Part shown: positions 62,336-64,000 of the stretch, piece by piece
Layout: every line of letters starts with the position of its first letter
Numbering within the stretch: position 1 is the stretch's first letter
From: CBDCFV01 sp963664625
Lineage (GTDB): Bacteria; Chloroflexota; Dehalococcoidia; Lucifugimonadales; UBA3495
DNA length: 64,000 nt
Reading direction: 5' to 3'
Assembly: GCA_963664625.1 (NCBI GenBank)
Contig: OY761541.1
Location: 1,054,001 to 1,118,000 of the forward strand
Notes under the pieces: generated by a model
The model's input: the letters and a program-made list of their open reading frames with translations, nothing else
Told to the model about the DNA's origin: nothing
Databases searched by the model: none
Made by a program: the position numbers and the translations under genes

Positions 62336-63732
62336 GCCCCGCAGAGTAGTTGCAGGTTTGCTACGTGGTCCGTTCCGCCCCGTGACTGGGGGATGATGTG
62401 GTCTACGGTGAAGTTGCGGAACGGGAAGTCTCCCTTGCACCCGTTGCACAGCCCTTCCTGCTGGCCGAAGAGGACGTGCTTGTTCTGGCGGTAGTTCTTG
62501 GGGGCGTCTATGTCGGTGCGGCGCGGGATGTCCGTCCGGGCGGTGACCATGCGGTTGTGGAACAGGCTGCCCATGGTCTGCTCGAGGCGCATGTTGACCA
62601 GTTCGACGGCCTTGGGGGATATGTCGATGCCAACCCACTGGCGGCCCAGGTTCTCAGCCGCTACGCAGGCGGTGGCGCATCCGCAGAAGGGGTCAAGGAC
62701 CATGTCGCCCTCGTTGCTACTGGCCTTGATGATGCGATCCAAGAGGGCCAGAGGTTTTTGCGTGGGAAAGCCTACCCACTCGTTACCTTTGTTGTAGTTG
62801 GTAAAGCCGATAGGATTCAGTATCAGATTCTGCGGCGAATGGCCCCGGTCGGCTGCCGCATACCGCTTTAAGCCAGGCCATGTACCCTTGGTAGGATGTT
62901 GGATCAACCCTGCCGCGTCCAAGGCGTCCAGACGAGCATGGGTTCCCTCAATGCTCCGGTAGCCAGGGATGAAGTGTTGCTCTATATACTCGGCGTAGTA
63001 GCCGTTCTTGGGGGGCGCCCAATGCCGCCCCTTGGCGGAGACATCGTAGCCTCGCCAAGGTTCTCCCGATTCCCCGTATCGGACGTTCGGGCCAGTCAGG
63101 TTCTCCGACCTGACTGGCCCGAACGCGTCATTCATCGGGTATGCCTTCTCCAAGTCTTCGTCCGTCTTTGGAGTATGTGCAGCTTCCCAGTTCCAGTTTG
63201 GGTTCTCTGTCTTCCCGTAATACAGGATATGCTCCACGATTCGACCGTAGTTGTATCGGTCGTTATGAGCCGTCGCTCTTCGCCAAACCAAATGATTCCG
63301 ATAGCGGGATGCGCCAAATATGGCGTCCATCAGCAACTTGAGGTAGTGACCGGCAGCGTCATCGCAATGCAGGTAGATACTACCCGTGGGCTTCAGAACG
63401 CGTTGCATCTCCATCAGCCGCACGGCCATCATCGTCAGGTAGGACTGCATCCCCTTGCCGTGGGTAAGGCCTGACGTCTTGACCACGTGGGCCATCGCCG
63501 GCTGTTCGTCGGCAATCAGCCCCATCCAAGCAACGTCGAGGTCAGACAACGTCCAAGTGTCCTTGAAGGCTGCCCCTGCCGCAGCGCTGCCCACCGGCGC
63601 GGCGTAGTCCTGGTTGGAGTTGAACGGCGGGTCCAGGTAGATGAGGTCTACGCACTCGCTGTTCATGCCCCGGAGGATGTCCAGGTTGTCGCCGGTCCAG
63701 ATAGTCTTGTCGGTAAAGTTGGGGTCTGCCAT
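62266..63732 (-). CDS. DNA adenine methyltransferase fused to an HNH nuclease domain
   Basis: 488 residues from ATG 63732. The methylase part has class-beta order: catalytic DPPF at 34-37 first, S-AdoMet motif DPFCGCAT near 347-354 later, indicating N6-adenine (or N4-cytosine) methylation. Residues about 425-475 form an HNH domain: C429-x2-C432, VDHIIPQSRGGTDHVANL with D444/H445 and N459, then C464-x2-C467. A fused methylase and nuclease suggests a single-chain modification-restriction or modification-dependent protein. A longer start at 63801 exists but adds an unconserved hydrophobic segment. Confidence 0.88.
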   Translation of the reverse strand: MADPNFTDKTIWTGDNLDILRGMNSECVDLIYLDPPFNSNQDYAAPVGSAAAGAAFKDTWTLSDLDVAWMGLIADEQPAMAHVVKTSGLTHGKGMQSYLTMMAVRLMEMQRVLKPTGSIYLHCDDAAGHYLKLLMDAIFGASRYRNHLVWRRATAHNDRYNYGRIVEHILYYGKTENPNWNWEAAHTPKTDEDLEKAYPMNDAFGPVRSENLTGPNVRYGESGEPWRGYDVSAKGRHWAPPKNGYYAEYIEQHFIPGYRSIEGTHARLDALDAAGLIQHPTKGTWPGLKRYAAADRGHSPQNLILNPIGFTNYNKGNEWVGFPTQKPLALLDRIIKASSNEGDMVLDPFCGCATACVAAENLGRQWVGIDISPKAVELVNMRLEQTMGSLFHNRMVTARTDIPRRTDIDAPKNYRQNKHVLFGQQEGLCNGCKGDFPFRNFTVDHIIPQSRGGTDHVANLQLLCGACNSLKGDRPMEYLVARLAEIGV

Positions 63733-63809
63733 TCTATTTCCGACCTTAATCCTGTTGACTTGCCAGTACAGCACTGAGACAAGCGGGTAGGAGACAAACA
63801 CGCATTACA

Positions 63810-63913
63810 GATGTGTGAATTATTCGCTAAATAAAGCCCGCTTCTCTCTTGCCTTACTGGATTCCCGCCTTCGCGGGAATGACGGAGGGAGATGTTTGTT
63901 CACGTATCAGTAA
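63810..63913. repeat. Dispersed repeat copy 2 (41-bp core plus REP palindrome)
   Basis: 63810-63850 equals 8844-8884 over 41 bp, followed by a REP palindrome (63859-63883) and the shared TCACGTATCAGTAA tail, which repeats once more in degenerate form to about 63950. It lies upstream of the methylase-HNH gene. The rest of the window to 64000 has no gene; a GGGGACAGG...CAGTCCCC hairpin is seen near 63960-63986. Confidence 0.85.
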
Positions 63914-64000
63914 TAACAAGGAAGGGGATGTTTGCTCACGTATGAGTAATAATAATGAAGGGGACAGGCCATTAACCAGTCCCCATAGTTGAACCCAGGG

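Overview
The window is about 64 kb of high-GC bacterial DNA, densely packed with genes. It looks chromosomal and mostly housekeeping, with several small accessory and defence loci. The gene content suggests a Chloroflexota bacterium, most likely Dehalococcoidia or SAR202-like: a T-box-controlled ilvBNC-leuA operon, split methylmalonyl-CoA mutase, RNase J, type-4 uracil-DNA glycosylase, MmgE/PrpD, LLM-flavin and SDR enzymes, and CoxS/M/G genes. That assignment is inference from gene content. No rRNA or tRNA gene was recognised.

Layout. 1-5900: leucine-type T-box leader, ilvB, ilvN, ilvC, a small coiled-coil membrane protein and leuA. 5.9-8.7 kb: a metallo-beta-lactamase nuclease (-), a peroxiredoxin whose catalytic position is an in-frame UGA (probable selenoprotein, missed by ordinary ORF calling), and a GreA (-) with an extra N-terminal recombinase-like domain. 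9-12.6 kb: methylmalonyl-CoA mutase large subunit, acyl-CoA dehydrogenase and B12-binding subunit. 12.6-20.1 kb: DUF177, rpmF, fabD, nusB, acpP, udg, rnj and ftsK. 20.1-24.6 kb: Uma2, PHP, ABC ATPase, glycerol facilitator and holA. 24.6-32.3 kb: accessory region with repeats, two retropepsin-like paralogues, a frameshifted small gene, a HEPN/PaREP1-like gene, an MmeI-like restriction-modification enzyme and a second Uma2 protein. 32.3-40.4 kb: LLM oxidoreductase, MmgE/PrpD, SDR, a two-gene type II restriction-modification system (N4-cytosine-type methylase plus XcyI-like nuclease) and coxS-coxM-coxG without coxL. 40.5-52.1 kb: glycosyltransferase, phosphonoacetate-hydrolase-like enzyme, thrB, lysC, GT2, TPR protein, glmS and a GlmM-like mutase. 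52.2-57.9 kb: SDR and the glycine cleavage operon gcvT-gcvH-gcvPA-gcvPB. 57.9-64 kb: defence-like island with an OLD/PARIS-like ATPase plus TOPRIM-like pair, a putative HEPN protein between 70-bp direct repeats, and a DNA methylase fused to an HNH nuclease domain.

The most notable signals are: (1) the UGA-containing peroxiredoxin with a hairpin at bacterial SECIS distance; (2) four copies of a hairpin element, three of them exactly 87 bp, in which GATT recurs at fixed offsets 12/21/29/38 from the end, in both arms of the three 87-bp copies, with compensatory changes between arms; (3) a 1.6-kb segment carrying a HEPN-like gene bounded by a near-perfect 70-bp duplication of the 3' end of the adjacent methylase-HNH gene; (4) a tyrosine-recombinase core-binding-like domain fused to GreA. 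Several dispersed repeat families (REP-like palindromes, a MITE-like element, a 41-bp repeat near both ends) occupy the gaps. Many starts are TTG or GTG with good ribosome binding sites.
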